Assembly: GCF_021917145.1 (NCBI RefSeq)
Contig: NC_061077.1
Span: forward strand, 13,597,420 to 13,661,419
DNA from: Hypomesus transpacificus
Taxonomy: Eukaryota > Chordata > Actinopteri > Osmeriformes > Osmeridae
DNA length: 64,000 bases
Reading direction: 5' to 3'
The position numbers and the translations under genes are program-made. Below the pieces are notes generated by a model that was given only the letters and a program-made list of their open reading frames with translations, ran no database searches and was not told the DNA's origin. Below are positions 1-11,539 of the stretch, in pieces (positions within the stretch are counted from its first letter, which is position 1; every line of letters starts with the position of its first letter).

Positions 1-974
1 TGGAGGGATCCTGGGTCGTGGGTGGAGGGATCCTGGGTGGTGGATGCAGGGACATCCAGGTGAGTTGCCTTGTGAAGTGCTGTCTAATCTGCTGAATGTT
101 GCTGAATTTGAGAAGTCAGTCGTTGTAAACAGCAAAACAGCACAAACAAACGATAAGGACAAACTTACATTTAGTTCTTGTTACACCGGAATGTTATATA
201 TGTCCAAAATATATGCAGTTGAACTTCCTGTCCAGACCCAGAGGAAGTGAGTTTCAGCCTGTCGACTGATCCAAGGTCACATCAGTGTTTCCCTAAGGGG
301 CGCCTGGATTAAAAATCAGGTTCTCACAGCATATCTGTAGATGTATGTCCAGGCATGTCACGTATGTATGTTTGCAAGTACAAAAGAGAAAACACACAGC
401 ACACACACAAATTAAAAGCTTTCAAAGCAATTGTAGGAGATTCAAGGACAAATTCAAGGTAATAAAAGATATAGGGAGTTTGTCTTATTAAGTTCATGTT
501 TCTGAGTTCATTCATGTTTATGAGTATAGTAGTAGTAGTAGTAGGGTAGTAGATGAGTAGTAGATATTATAAAGTATAGCTGACTAACTGGATAAGAGCT
601 TGCAACATGCAACAATGTATACACATTTGTTTTGATGAAGATCTGTGAAGATTTGAGGATGGCTGACTTTACTTGAGTATTCAGGCATTATTCACCAGAC
701 CAGATGAAACAAGTTCATATCTAAAGGAAGTGCCAGCACATAACTTATATGGATATTTTGATCCAATAAATGTGTTGCTTATCATCCAGAAGTATTGCCT
801 CAAGGAACTTTGCCGCTTGCCAAAATGAACCAAGTGTTCACAGCTTCAGCAAAGAGTACTCTGTTAAGATTGACCTGGCTACTGGCGGATGGACCCAAAT
901 GCACGACTCCACACAAGGCACAAATTGACAGGTTTATTGAAGAAGAAAAAAAGGACAAGGGGAACGAAGGAGAT

Positions 975-1011
<37 letters not shown>

Positions 1012-2000
1012 GCAGGCAGACGAACAGCAAAGGAGGATGTGACACGGTCTGTAACAGAGTCAAAAGCACGATTACTTGGTGTTCTGAGATAACGTACCTC
1101 AAGTTGGGAGCCGACACTAACACGTCTACTAGAAGCGTTGAACTGGCGATGAGTGACTGGAAAACCGGGGTTGAAATACTGTGGTGCTGATGAGGGGATG
1201 AGTTGCAGTGGTTTCAATTTCACAGGAAGGATTAAGTATGTGGCAGGAGACCCGGAGCCTGGAGCCACCACCTATGAAAACAAGAACAAAACAGAACAAA
1301 CAGAAAACCTGGCCCGGATCAGGCCGGGAACACAACATATTCTGTCAAAGTGCAAATTGAAATCGCTAGATGTTGCTGAAATCAACCCTGAAGGTTTGGA
1401 CATGTGTCCATGGTGTCATTTTGGTTTGTTTACAGCATTCGGTAATGTGTTTGTCTGTACCCTTGTTATCCTCTGCTTCACAAAGTCGCTTTTAGTTTCA
1501 GAGCAGTGTTCTATTGCTCTGATGTCCTTCTTCGACTTCTATTTGGGTGTTGTCAGAACTGCACCTTGAAGGAGGGAGGTTGGACCAGGAAGGAAATCCC
1601 CACAAGTTGGCGATATCAGGTAAACCATTTCATCATCAGGAGGGATATTCCTTCCGACTGCAGACCAAACTTCCAACGAGGGCAGGACCAGTACAGCTTT
1701 TTAGCACGGAGCCCCTGGTTTTTACATGGAGCGAGGAAACACCCTGACAACTATATCCTACTAAATAGTTCAAATAGAGGCATGCATATAGCCTGTCCCC
1801 TGAGCAGATGTAATTCAATCAAGAGCAGCTTTCAGTTGATGAACTGCAGACCTGGGTGAGAGAGCCTGTATGAATGAGTGGAACATTTTAGAAGAAACCT
1901 TTTCAAAGTACCTTGTCAGTGTTAGTCAGAAATATAGCTCCTTGGCTTTCAAACCAACCCCAACCTAAAGACCAGGGGGACTATCAGGATGCTACACTCA
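1..2000. other. Gene-free repeat-bearing DNA
   Basis: No exon series or recognisable protein is visible on either strand. The stretch holds a short GGATCC-containing tandem motif at 1-45, an AGT triplet repeat near 524-560, and a run of 33 G at 976-1008 in a segment that looks like dispersed-repeat DNA (about 885-1345). The short open frames here are low-complexity or lack homology, so I do not call them genes. Confidence 0.6.
976..1008 (+). repeat. poly(G) tract
   Basis: An uninterrupted run of 33 G. It produces artificial poly-Gly (plus strand) and poly-Pro (minus strand) open frames, and its length is likely unreliable in the assembly. Confidence 0.9.
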
Positions 2001-2007
2001 TGCATTG

Positions 2008-2690
2008 GACCAAATCAAATCAAATTTATTTGTATAGCCCTTTTTACACGCAAGCATGTCACAGAGGGCTTCACATGCGCCCATAGAACTGCCCCTCAAC
2101 CAACCTAAACCCTCAAGGAAGACAAGGAAAAACTCCCAGAAAAACTCCCACCGGGAGAAAAAATGGAAGAAACCTTGGGAGGAGCAATTCAGAGAGGGAT
2201 CCCCTCCTCCAGAGACGGTTGGTAAGAGAGAGGAGCAGAACACAAGCTAAACAGTCATACAGTGTCAATGGGTTTTGAAACACCAAAATCCATTGTTCGG
2301 CTTTATAGACGTTGGATGGGACTGGGAAACTCGCTGTTGGCCGTCATGGAGACTGGATTCCGGGTGACGACCTGGTTCAGCGTAGGCAGACCGACGACCA
2401 AGCAGGTCCTGACAGCTCAAACCCCCCACACCACAGGGAATGTGTGGGGGGGGGACAGAGAGGAGAGCAGGGATTAGAGAATGCCAGGAGCAGCTAACAG
2501 TTACAGTCATAATAGAATGAGATCCCCACCGGTCAAGTGTGGACTAGTGCAGCAATTTAACAGAGCAAAAAGGGTATTTGATGCAGCCCCACACACCAAA
2601 ACAACGACAGCCCCCCTCAGTTGGAACATGAAATCTGTTCCAGGGGAAAGAACTCTAAGGAAAGGACCAGAGGTCAATATAAGAGAAACT
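2008..2690 (+). repeat. Interspersed teleost repeat
   Basis: It starts with an AAATCAAATTTATTTGTATAG-like motif and contains the phrase encoding 'GGAGGGGATCCCTC' in the opposite orientation. Closely similar cores recur at 34980-35190 (minus), 36395-36560 (plus) and 46290-46510 (minus), which shows a dispersed family. No coding capacity is seen. I cannot assign a class from sequence alone. Confidence 0.65.
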
Positions 2691-3398
2691 CCTTCTCCAT
2701 GACCATGACTAAGCAAATGAGTACAGTAGAAGCTAGTTTGAATGAGAATCTGTTGACATCTGTTTCCTTGTAATTTTGTAGACCTAAAACATCCGGTATA
2801 TTTACAGCTCTCAAAATAGGCTTAAATAATTGTAAACTATTATTTAGGTAGTCGTGCAAAGTAGCCGTTATATACGTGCAGTACGACTTGTGATGTTAAG
2901 TTTAACTTCGACTTATGTCCCTGTCCCCAACTACTGCAATTTATTATATGTAGACAAATGTGTCCTTCGTGAACGATTTGTTAATTTAACACATCTTTAG
3001 TATGACTCGGGAGTAACGAGTAGTCCAGAGCGATTCGTTCATTTTCTCGTGGACACGCATCGGGACTGTTGCGGCTCAGTAGAGGAAGCATTAATGAATC
3101 GTTCATCTCCCGACTGTCTTTGGTCACGAGTCAGTGGATATTTTTTTTACATGACCTGCATAGGCTCAGAAGATACATACAAACTGTCATGATGAATTTT
3201 AATACGGGAGTTTCGATTTTAAAATTGTAGGCTGCCACAATGTGTAATCTTTGCTGGTTTAGATGCACCAAGATATGAGAGTATGATCAATGTTGCAGTG
3301 GAAGTATTCAGGCCAAGGATTTGGCTATCACATATTAACCCCCCTGACCCATCTGGATACAACCACAACACACTGATACATGTAAATGGTTAAATGTA

Positions 3399-3404
3399 TT
3401 TAAT
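3399..3404 (-). other. Poly(A) signal variant of left lectin copy
   Basis: TTTAAT on the plus strand gives ATTAAA on the coding strand, about 190 bp after the stop codon. The right copy has the canonical AATAAA at the matching place (9177-9182). Confidence 0.5.
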
Positions 3405-3595
3405 ACTGAACCAGTGTTCGTCATTGGAACAGGTTCACATCCAGGTCCAGGTTCACATCCAGGTCCAAGCTGTTCCACTCCGTCGACCCAGCAATACTCA
3501 CTGAAACAAAGTGCCAGTCAAGAAAAAATACTATACTATAGACACACCTCATTCATACAGAGACTTATGTGAAGATCACTTGCCACAGGTGTAGG

Positions 3596-5848
3596 TCATG
3601 TACAGGTGTAGGTCACATACAGGTATTTGTAGGTTCCACCACAGGGATCAGAGAACACAGAGTTGGAGGCAGACAGAGAACAGCTTGTACGTCCATTGCA
3701 CCTGGGAAGGTGGAAGGAGCAAAATAAGTGTGTGTGTGAGAGGGAACACGCGTCTGTGTGCGTGCACGTGTCTTACATGCCAGCCACCGACACTAAGGTT
3801 GTGGGGTTGAGGCAGTTGGTGTTGCTAATCTGACTTGGTGGACGACCAGGCTGCAGGTCACCCTGTCTGTGCGTCCATAGTTGGCACTGACCACTTTGAT
3901 GTGAGAACTCCCTGGAAACAGGAAGTTATTACCTCTGCTTTCTTACCATCAAAGTGTAGTTTAAGTGGGGAACTGTTAATAGTATAGTAGGGCAACAGCA
4001 TTCAGTGTTACAACGTACCACAGTTTAGGGTAGCCTGCTGACCTTCACAGATCACTGTTGTCTCTGAAACAGTCATAGTACAAATAGGTCAGTGTCAACT
4101 GTTTACATTTACATTTAGCAGACGCTCTTATCCAGAGCGACTTCAGCAAGTACAGGGACATTCCCCCCGAGGCAAGTAGGGTGAAGTGCCTTGCCCAAGG
4201 ACACAACGTCATTTGGCACGGCGGGGAATTGATCCAGCAACCTTCTGATTACTAGCCCGACTCCTCACCGCTCAGCCATCTGACTCCCTACACACACAAA
4301 TCAATCAAACACACAAATACCAACTTGGGGCAACGCAGTTGTAGTTCACATGCAGGAATTTGTAGGTTCCATAACAGGGACCAGAGAACACAGAGTTGGA
4401 GGCAGACAGAACAGCTTGTATGTCCATTGCACCTGTGAAGATGGAAGGAGCAAAATGAGTGTGCGAGAAAGCGAACACGCATGTGTGTGCACGCGTCTTA
4501 CCTGCTAACCACCAAATGGAAAGTTGTGGAAAGGATGCAGTTGGTGTTGTGAATCTGATGTTGTGGACGGCCAGAGCTGCAGGTCTCACGGTCTGTGCGT
4601 CCATAATTAGCACTGACCACGTCAATCACAGAACTCTCTGGAAACAGGAAGTTATTACCTCTGCTTTCTTACCATCAAAATGTAGTTTAAGTGTGGAACT
4701 GTTAACATTCAGTGTTACAACGTACCACAGTTTACGGTAGCCTGCTGACCTTCACAGATCACTTTCGACTTTTCTGAAACAGTAATAGTACAAATAGGTC
4801 AGTGTCAACTGTTAACACACACAAATACTAACTTGGGGAAATGCAGTTGTAGATCACATGCAGGAATTTGTAGGTTCCACAACAGGGATCAGAGAACACA
4901 GAGTTGGAGGCAGACAGAGAACAGCTTGTCTGTCCATTGCACCTGTGAAGATGGAAGGAGCAAAATGAGTGTGCGATAAAGCGAACAGGCATTTGTGTGT
5001 GTGTGCATATGTCTTACCTGCTAGCCACCAAATGGAAAGTTGTGGAAAGGATGCATTTGGTGTTGCGAATCTGACGTCGTGGACGGCCAGAGCTGCAGGT
5101 CCGACGGTTTGTGCGTCCATAGTTAGCACTGACCACTTCAATCAAAGAACTCCCTGGAAACAGGAAGTTAACGCTTATGCTCTTACTATTAATGCAACTT
5201 GAATGCAGTGTGAAACAGTATAGCAAGGCAACATTACAACTGGAACTGTAGCAACATACCACAGTTTAGGGTGGCCTGCTGACCTTCACAGATGTCTGTA
5301 GTCACTGAAACAGTACAAATTATAATTGTCAATCATTTATAAAAGAGAGTTCCTCCCCTCGGACAATCAGGTTCTGAGTTTTACCTGCTCCTGTAGACAT
5401 ACAACATGCCAGCACTGAAACAGACAGAAAGATCACAATCACAACCTGGCAGTTGGTCAAATATGGACTGTAAACGTTACTAGAGCATAATATACAGTTG
5501 GACCCAAATGCATTTGCAACATCTACAACTCATTCTGGATATATATATATATCCCAGAAAAAAAGTGACCTCCGAAGTAGAGTCTTTGAAATGTTTCACG
5601 ATGTCTCTGGAACTGGGATCATTCCATAACATTAAAAATTACATATTTTTAAAGATGGGAGCTGTAGGAGTTACCCTACAGTGAATGGGTTACAAACCAT
5701 AATCTAAGTCTCCAACTTCAAACCCAGACAAACTTGAATGATTATGTAAATATAAATGAGTCCTCCTGCTCACCAAGGAGCTGCCCCCCCTCCCCAGAGA
5801 GACCAGATACTTACAGATCAGCGCACCCAGCGTGAGACGACGACTCAT
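3596..5848 (-). pseudogene. Rhamnose-binding lectin, three-domain copy with two frameshifts
   Basis: This is a SUEL/Gal_Lectin-type rhamnose-binding lectin, a family of secreted fish egg and immune lectins. Coding exons, 5' to 3': 5815-5848, 5385-5414 (signal peptide [16 protein letters not shown]), then three carbohydrate-recognition domains (CRDs). CRD1 is 5260-5304, 5018-5153, 4833-4942; CRD2 is 4726-4773, 4502-4637, 4325-4432; CRD3 is 4019-4063, 3777-3911, 3596-3701. Each CRD keeps the ANYGR motif. CRD1 and CRD2 end in DPC/GPC...[11 protein letters not shown]1 is intact. The last CRD2 exon is 108 nt against 110 in its sisters (2 nt missing in the run before CLQLCV), and the middle CRD3 exon is 135 nt against 136, giving an early stop. 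Splice sites and the TATA box remain. It is probably a recent pseudogene. Assembly error is the alternative, but two independent indels make that less likely. Confidence 0.8.
4102..4290 (-). repeat. tRNA-derived SINE inside a lectin intron
   Basis: On the minus strand it runs from a tRNA-like head (GGAGTCAGATGGCTGAGCGG, with a B-box-like GGTTGCTGGATCAATTCC) to the tail GATAAGAGCGTCTGCTAAATG. It sits in the intron between CRD2 and CRD3 of the left lectin copy. The matching intron of the right copy (near 9885-9890) lacks it, so it inserted after the duplication. Other copies lie at 14578, 33556 and 54403. Confidence 0.85.
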
Positions 5849-5970
5849 GGTGTTTCTAGACATTATACAAAAACAATCTCACCTCAGACAACTTGTATTA
5901 ATAGAGGCACAAATTCAGACTCGTGGACAAACAGCAGCTGTGCGTGTTGGATGTGTAACTAGTCAATTGT

Positions 5971-5977
5971 ATTTATA
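5971..5977 (-). promoter_or_regulatory. TATA box of left lectin copy
   Basis: TATAAAT on the minus strand, about 125 bp before the ATG at 5848. It is conserved at the same place in the right copy, which supports a TATA-driven, probably inducible or tissue-restricted promoter. Confidence 0.6.
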
Positions 5978-7639
5978 GAGGGGCAGCTGGCGATTGATTG
6001 AGTTCAACCCTAATCCAAAACACCGTATTCGAATAATTACCTGGCTGACAAGCTGAATCATATTTGTTCCAATTGTGGTTCCAAATCTGCAGGAAGAGGG
6101 TTGACCAGCCCAATCGTTGAATAAAGCAGGATAATCAAGGATGTGGTGATGCTTGGGAAAAGTATTTGAAATATTGTGTTTATTTTAACTCAGAGCTTTG
6201 CTCTGGACTTCTTTGGTCTCAGTGGTTTTAGTAAATCAAGTGCTTCCTGTATCACTGATCTATCTTGACCCTGGTGTGTTTGACTGACCTGTCTGGAAAC
6301 TAACAACCACAACACACACTAATAATGTAAATGGAAATGGAGGAATGAATTCAATGTTTTGTTATTTGAATGATTGATTGTGTGACTGTCACACTTCTAG
6401 CCCAGCCCCAAAGGTCCATGTCACCGGAGGAGTTAATACCTCACACACACCTGCACTACATTCCCCTAATGAGCTGTTTCATTCCCTCAACTGTTGTAGC
6501 CAGACCCTCACCCTCGCTCCTCGGCTTGAGGCAACGGCCCCGGTGGATGTTGGTGGTATTGTATTTCCGATTAGGTACCCAACTCGTCAGGTCGATTTTA
6601 TTTTATTAACTCAAGTCAACATATCCAAAACTATCTCCCCCAATCATTTAGGGGAGGGGTGCTTTGAACGCAGCAAAATTGTTTAGTTGGCCCCACCAAA
6701 TCTCACTCCAAGGTTTTTCGAAAAGTTGGCAGCCCTGTGTTATCTGGAGCTGAATGAGCACAGATCTGATTGAGGATTACAGCGGCCGCTGGTGGACAAA
6801 TAGCAATGGTGCAACATAAATGCATTCCATGGCAGTATTGGCTGCACAGCAGTAAAGATATTGAATGGTCGAATACCTAATTGGCCGCTGCTCTGTCTCC
6901 CTCTATGCGTCTGCGAGTAAACAGACTAAATGAGAAACTGAACAGGATACTTGTTAGGCCTACTTTTTGGAATAAAATTCACTCAGAAGCACATTCGACT
7001 GGACTGGACTGGACTGTCGGTTAAGGACAGAACAGCTGGACTGGACTGGACTGAACAAACAGTGACCGGCTTTTGCCAACTGAATTTAGCTTCAGGTATT
7101 CGTGAAAGTGAGGATTCACTTACAGCCTGGTACTTCCATTTCAAAAAACACAACGGTATGATATGGAGGGTTATAAAAAGTAAATTTGGACAAAGAAGGG
7201 TTAGAAGTGTAAAGGGATGGGAATGGATACTTCACTGTCAATTTCATCAAATGTTTAACGTAGACCAAATATCACAAATATGTATTAATGGAAATATTTT
7301 TATGTTAAAAAGTGCTTGTTATAACATAAACCAGGAAATAACCAAACCAGTCAGAGATAATAACATCGCTGCTTTAATTCTCCTGACACAGATTGCAGGT
7401 CGCTGTGCGGTAACGGGATGGAGGTGTGAGTATTGTTAAGTCAATTATCTTGAAAATCAAACCTGCATGTTTATCGTTTAATGTTTCCTCAAAATAAAAG
7501 AAATCTTATCTTTACAATTTACGAATTTTTACTGTTAAGTGGCTATCACTTAGTTCTCAAAACAGTTGAATAGGCTACTAATCGTTATTTAACGGTCACT
7601 AAATTATCATAATCTTAATGTTGCCTTGACCCACTACAA

Positions 7640-7830
7640 CAGGGGTGTCGAACTCCGGTCCTCGAGGGCCGCTGTCCTGCATGTTTTAGATGTTTCCCTG
7701 CTCCAACACACCTGATTCAATTAAAAGGGTTGTTATAACGACCATTCATTCGAATCAGGTGAGCTGGATCAGGGAAACATCTAAAACATGCAGGACAGCG
7801 GCCCTCGAGGACCGGAGCTCGACACCCCTG
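7640..7830. mobile_element. hAT-type MITE with 8-bp target duplication
   Basis: A 191-bp near-palindromic element. Both ends read CAGGGGTGTCGA(A/G)CTC in inverted orientation, with about 75-bp arms. It is flanked by the perfect 8-bp direct repeat CACTACAA at 7632-7639 and 7831-7838, the hallmark of hAT transposition. No coding sequence, so it is non-autonomous. A related, eroded copy lies near 63132-63297. Confidence 0.9.
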
Positions 7831-9176
7831 CACTACAATGTATGTGTGTGTGTGTGTGTGTACAGTCCTGAGCTGCCTATGTTCAACCACAAGCAGTCTC
7901 TTTCCTCAAGATACGAGGCTGATAAACGACAGGAAGTCCCCTGGCCACAACACCCCTGGTGTGGTGGGTTTCCAGCAGTTAGGCTAGACTCGAGGGTCTG
8001 GGAGGATGCCGTCTCTGGAACTGTGTTAGGCCGGAAGACATCAATTACCCTCTGAACACCCCGGTTCAGGCGGTGCATGTGAACGAGAAAGAGTGAATAA
8101 ATAAGAGTGATATAAGTGACCATTTCTGGGGAGGGGAGAGGGGCAGGAGGAGGGAGGGTAAGGAAGGAGGATGGAGAGAGTAGAGGATGCTGTGTTTTCA
8201 AATTTATGAAACCACATGGAGTTGACAGAAAACAGCTCTGTCAGTCACACACACACATGCACGATCACATGTGTGATAGTGCATGTCTCGCTCACTTAAA
8301 CCCTGTTTCCTGACCTGGATCATTCAGTGCTTGTGTACTTGCTTCTGTTCTCTGATGTGAAGACAAAGGGCAGTTGGCACATGAACAGACATCTACTTCT
8401 CAGGATCACATCCATGCGGAGGGACAAGGAGTGGGTTGAAAGGAGTGAAGGTGAAGGCGTTAGGAGAGATGAAGGTGTTAGGAAACTACGACCAGCAGTC
8501 AAGATGGAAAAGAAACTCCATGACTAAGCAAATGAATACAGTAGAAGCTAGTTTGAATGAGAATCTGTTGACATCTGTTTCCTTGTAATTTTGTAGAAAT
8601 AAAACATCCAGTATATTTGCAGCTCTCAAAATAGGCTTAAATTGTTGTAAACTATTATTTAAGTAGCTGGTGTGCAGTACGACTTCTAAGTGATGTTAGT
8701 TTACCTTCGTCTTATGTCCCCATCCCCAACTACTGCAATTTATTATATGTAGACTAGTGGTGTCCTTCATGAACGATTTGCTAATTTAACAAATCTTTAG
8801 TATGACTTGGGAGTAACGAGTAGTCCAGAGCGATTTGTTCATTCTCTTGGCCGCGCATCGGGACTGTTGCGGCTCAGTAGAGGAAGCATTAATGAATCGT
8901 TCATCTCCCGCCTGTCTTCGGTCACTAGTCATTGGATAATTTTTTACATGACCTGCATAGGCTCAGAAGATACATACAAACTCATGATGCATTTTAATGC
9001 GGGAATTGCCATTTTAAAATAGTAGGCTGCCACACAATGTGTAATCTTGGCTGGTTTAGATGCACTAAGATATGAGAATGATAAATGTTGCAGTGGAAGG
9101 ATTTGGCTATCACATATTAACCCCCCTGACCTGTCTGCAAACAACCACAACACACTGATACATGTAAATGGATGAA

Positions 9177-9182
9177 TTTATT
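9177..9182 (-). other. Poly(A) signal of intact lectin gene
   Basis: AATAAA on the minus strand, about 185 bp beyond the stop codon at 9364-9366. Confidence 0.6.
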
Positions 9183-9363
9183 CAATAATGAACCAGTCTT
9201 CGTCATTGGAACAGGTTAACATCCAGGTCCAGGCTGTTCCACTCCGTCGACCCAGCAATACTCACTGAAACAGAAAGTGCCAGTCAACAACAAATACTAT
9301 ACTATAAAGACACACCTCACTCATACAGAGACTTATGTGAAGATCACTTACCACAGGTGTAGG

Positions 9364-11397
9364 TCATGTACAGGTGTAGGTCACATACAGGTATTTGTAG
9401 GTTCCACCACAGGGATCAGAGAACACAGAGTTGGAGGCAGACAGAGAACAGCTTGTACGTCCATTGCACCTGGGAAGGTGGAAGGAGCAAAATTAGTGTG
9501 TGTGTGAGAGAGGGAACACGCGTCTGTGTGCGTGTGCGTGCACGTGTCTTACATGCCAGCCACCGACACTAAGGTTGTGGGGTTGAGGCAGTTGGTGTTG
9601 CTAATCTGACTTGGTGGACGACCAGCGATGCAGGTCACCCTGTCTGTGCGTCCATAGTTGGCACTGACCACTTTGATGTGAGAACTCCCTGGAAACAGGA
9701 AGTTATTACCTCTGCTTTCTTACCATCAAAGTGTAGTTTAAGTGGGGAACTGTTAATAGTATAGTAGGGCAACAGCATTCAGTGTTACAACGTACCACAG
9801 TTTAGGGTAGCCTGCTGACCTTCACAGATCACTGTTGTCTCTGAAACAGTCATAGTACAAATAGGTCAGTGTCAACTGTTTACACACACAATCAAACACA
9901 CAAATACTAACTTGGGGCAACGCAGTTGTAGATCACATGCAGGAATTTGTAAGTTCCATAACAGGGATCAGAGAACACAGAGTTGGAGGCATCCAGAGAA
10001 CAGCTTGTATGTCCATTGCACCTGGGAAGATGGAAGGAGCAAAATGAGTGCGAGAAAGCGAACACGCATGTCTGTGTGTGCGCATGTCTTACATGCTAGC
10101 CACCAAATGGAAAGTTGTGGAAAGGATGCAGTTGGTGTTGCGAATCTGATGTCGTGGACGGCCAGAGCTGCATGTCCAACGGTCTGTGCGTCCATAGTTA
10201 GCACTGACCACTTCAATCACGGAACTCCCTGGAAACAGGAAGACGTTAACGCTTATGCTCTTACTATTAATGCAACTTGAATGCTGTGAGAAACAGTATA
10301 GCAAGGCAACATTACAACTGGAACTGTAGCAACGTACCACAGTTTAGGGTGGCCTGCTGACCTTCACAAATGTCTGTAGTCACTGAAACAGTACAAATTA
10401 TAATTGTCAATCATTTATAAAAGAGATCCTCCCCTCGGACAATCAGGTTCTGAGTTTTACCTGCTCCTGTAGACATACAACATGCCAGCACTGAAACACA
10501 GAAAGATCATAATCACAATCCGGCAGTTGGTCAAATATGAACTGTAAACATTACTAGAGCATAATATACAGTTGGACCCAAATGCATTTAACATCTACAA
10601 CTCATTTCTGGATATTTGTGGAAAGACAAGAACCTCACCTCCACCCCTTTACATTTCATAAACAGAAATGTAACAATTCATTGAAGTAATGCAAGACTGT
10701 TACCCTGCCCCCACCTCTCATGTTAAAATATGGAGTTGCTGGATGGAGTCTCTACTTGATGGTCTCACCTCTTTTTGTAACTTACTTTTGCACGTGTTAA
10801 GCGTCAAGATGTGGTCTGATTGGTTGTTCCAATTATAGTTTGGTATAAAAAGGAATTATGAAGCATTGTTATGTGGATTCTTAATCTCCTGAGGACTTTT
10901 AGCTCTGGCTTGTCCTACTCCTTCCTCATCTCATTAATTTCCCTGATTTACAATAATCCTAGTGGAGCAGCTAAAAACCTTCATTTTGTAACATGTTTGC
11001 TTAATAATCAATTCCATTATCCATTTCATGTCACCTTACTTAGAACATTCTGGCTCCAATTTAACCCATAAAATAACTAAAATATACAAATTTCATTAAA
11101 GTATCCCAGAAAAAGTGACTTCCGAAGTAGAGTCTTTGAAATGTTTCACGATGTCTCTGGAACCGGGATCATGCCATAACATTAAAGTTTACATATTTTT
11201 AAAGATGGAAGCTGTAGGAGTTACCCTACAGTGAATGGGTTACAAACCATAATCTAAGTCTCCAACTTCAAACCCAGACAAACTTGAATGATTATGTAAA
11301 TATAAATTTGTCCTCCTGCTCACCAAGGAGCTGCCCCCCTCCCCAGAGAGACCAGATACTTACAGATCAGCGCACCCAGCGTGAGACGACGACTCAT
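9364..11397 (-). CDS. Rhamnose-binding lectin, two CRDs (intact)
   Basis: A secreted L-rhamnose/galactose-binding lectin of the SUEL/Gal_Lectin family. In fish these bind microbial glycans and occur in eggs, mucus or plasma. Eight coding exons: 11364-11397, 10461-10490, 10338-10382, 10093-10228, 9912-10021, 9796-9840, 9553-9688, 9364-9469. They sum to 642 nt (213 aa plus stop) with no frame break. Residues 1-21 form a signal peptide. CRD1 (about 22-118) carries ANYGR at 46-50 and DPC at 100-102. CRD2 repeats both motifs and ends [13 protein letters not shown]. One donor is GTTAGT, a tolerable variant used at the CRD junction in both gene copies. The middle and last exons of CRD1 most resemble CRD1 and CRD2 of the left copy respectively, so this gene may be a CRD1/CRD2 recombinant. 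Ligand specificity is inferred from family only. Confidence 0.88.
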
Positions 11398-11527
11398 GGT
11401 GTTTCTAGACATTATACAAAAACAACCTCACCTCAGACAACTTGTATTAATAGAGGCACAAATTCAGACTCGTGGACAAACAGCAGCTGCGCGTGTTGGA
11501 TATGTAGATGTGTAACTAGTCAATTGT

Positions 11528-11534
11528 ATTTATA
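11528..11534 (-). promoter_or_regulatory. TATA box of intact lectin gene
   Basis: TATAAAT on the minus strand, about 130 bp before the ATG at 11397, in the same context as the left copy. Confidence 0.6.
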
Positions 11535-11539
11535 GAGAG

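Larger units (their letters stand above)
2697..8516. repeat. Tandem segmental duplication, left unit
   Basis: From about 2697 this unit matches the right unit from about 8519 closely, in the same order: 3' flank of the lectin gene, lectin exons, promoter, then upstream DNA. The match ends near 8516 and 13190. The left unit has extra DNA at about 7236-8150, including a hAT-type MITE, and a SINE at 4102-4290. It lacks about 480 bp present at 10610-11100 in the right unit. Each copy holds one minus-strand rhamnose-binding lectin gene. Confidence 0.85.
5980..9360. other. Lectin intergenic DNA
   Basis: Between the two lectin copies there is only duplicated upstream sequence (to about 7235), a stretch unique to the left unit (7236-8150) with a MITE, a short TG repeat (about 7841-7860) and duplicated 3' flank (8520-9360). 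No exon is seen. The left-unit open frame at 6951-7439 is not supported: its counterpart in the right unit has a different continuation and no homology is recognisable. Confidence 0.6.

Noticed and set aside
3598..3810. Plus-strand open frames repeated at 9366 and 9912
   Set aside because: Antisense shadows of lectin exons; the minus strand gives proper exons, motifs and splice sites.
6951..7439. 162-codon open frame
   Set aside because: Not preserved in the duplicated unit (12505-13086 continues differently), no recognisable domain.
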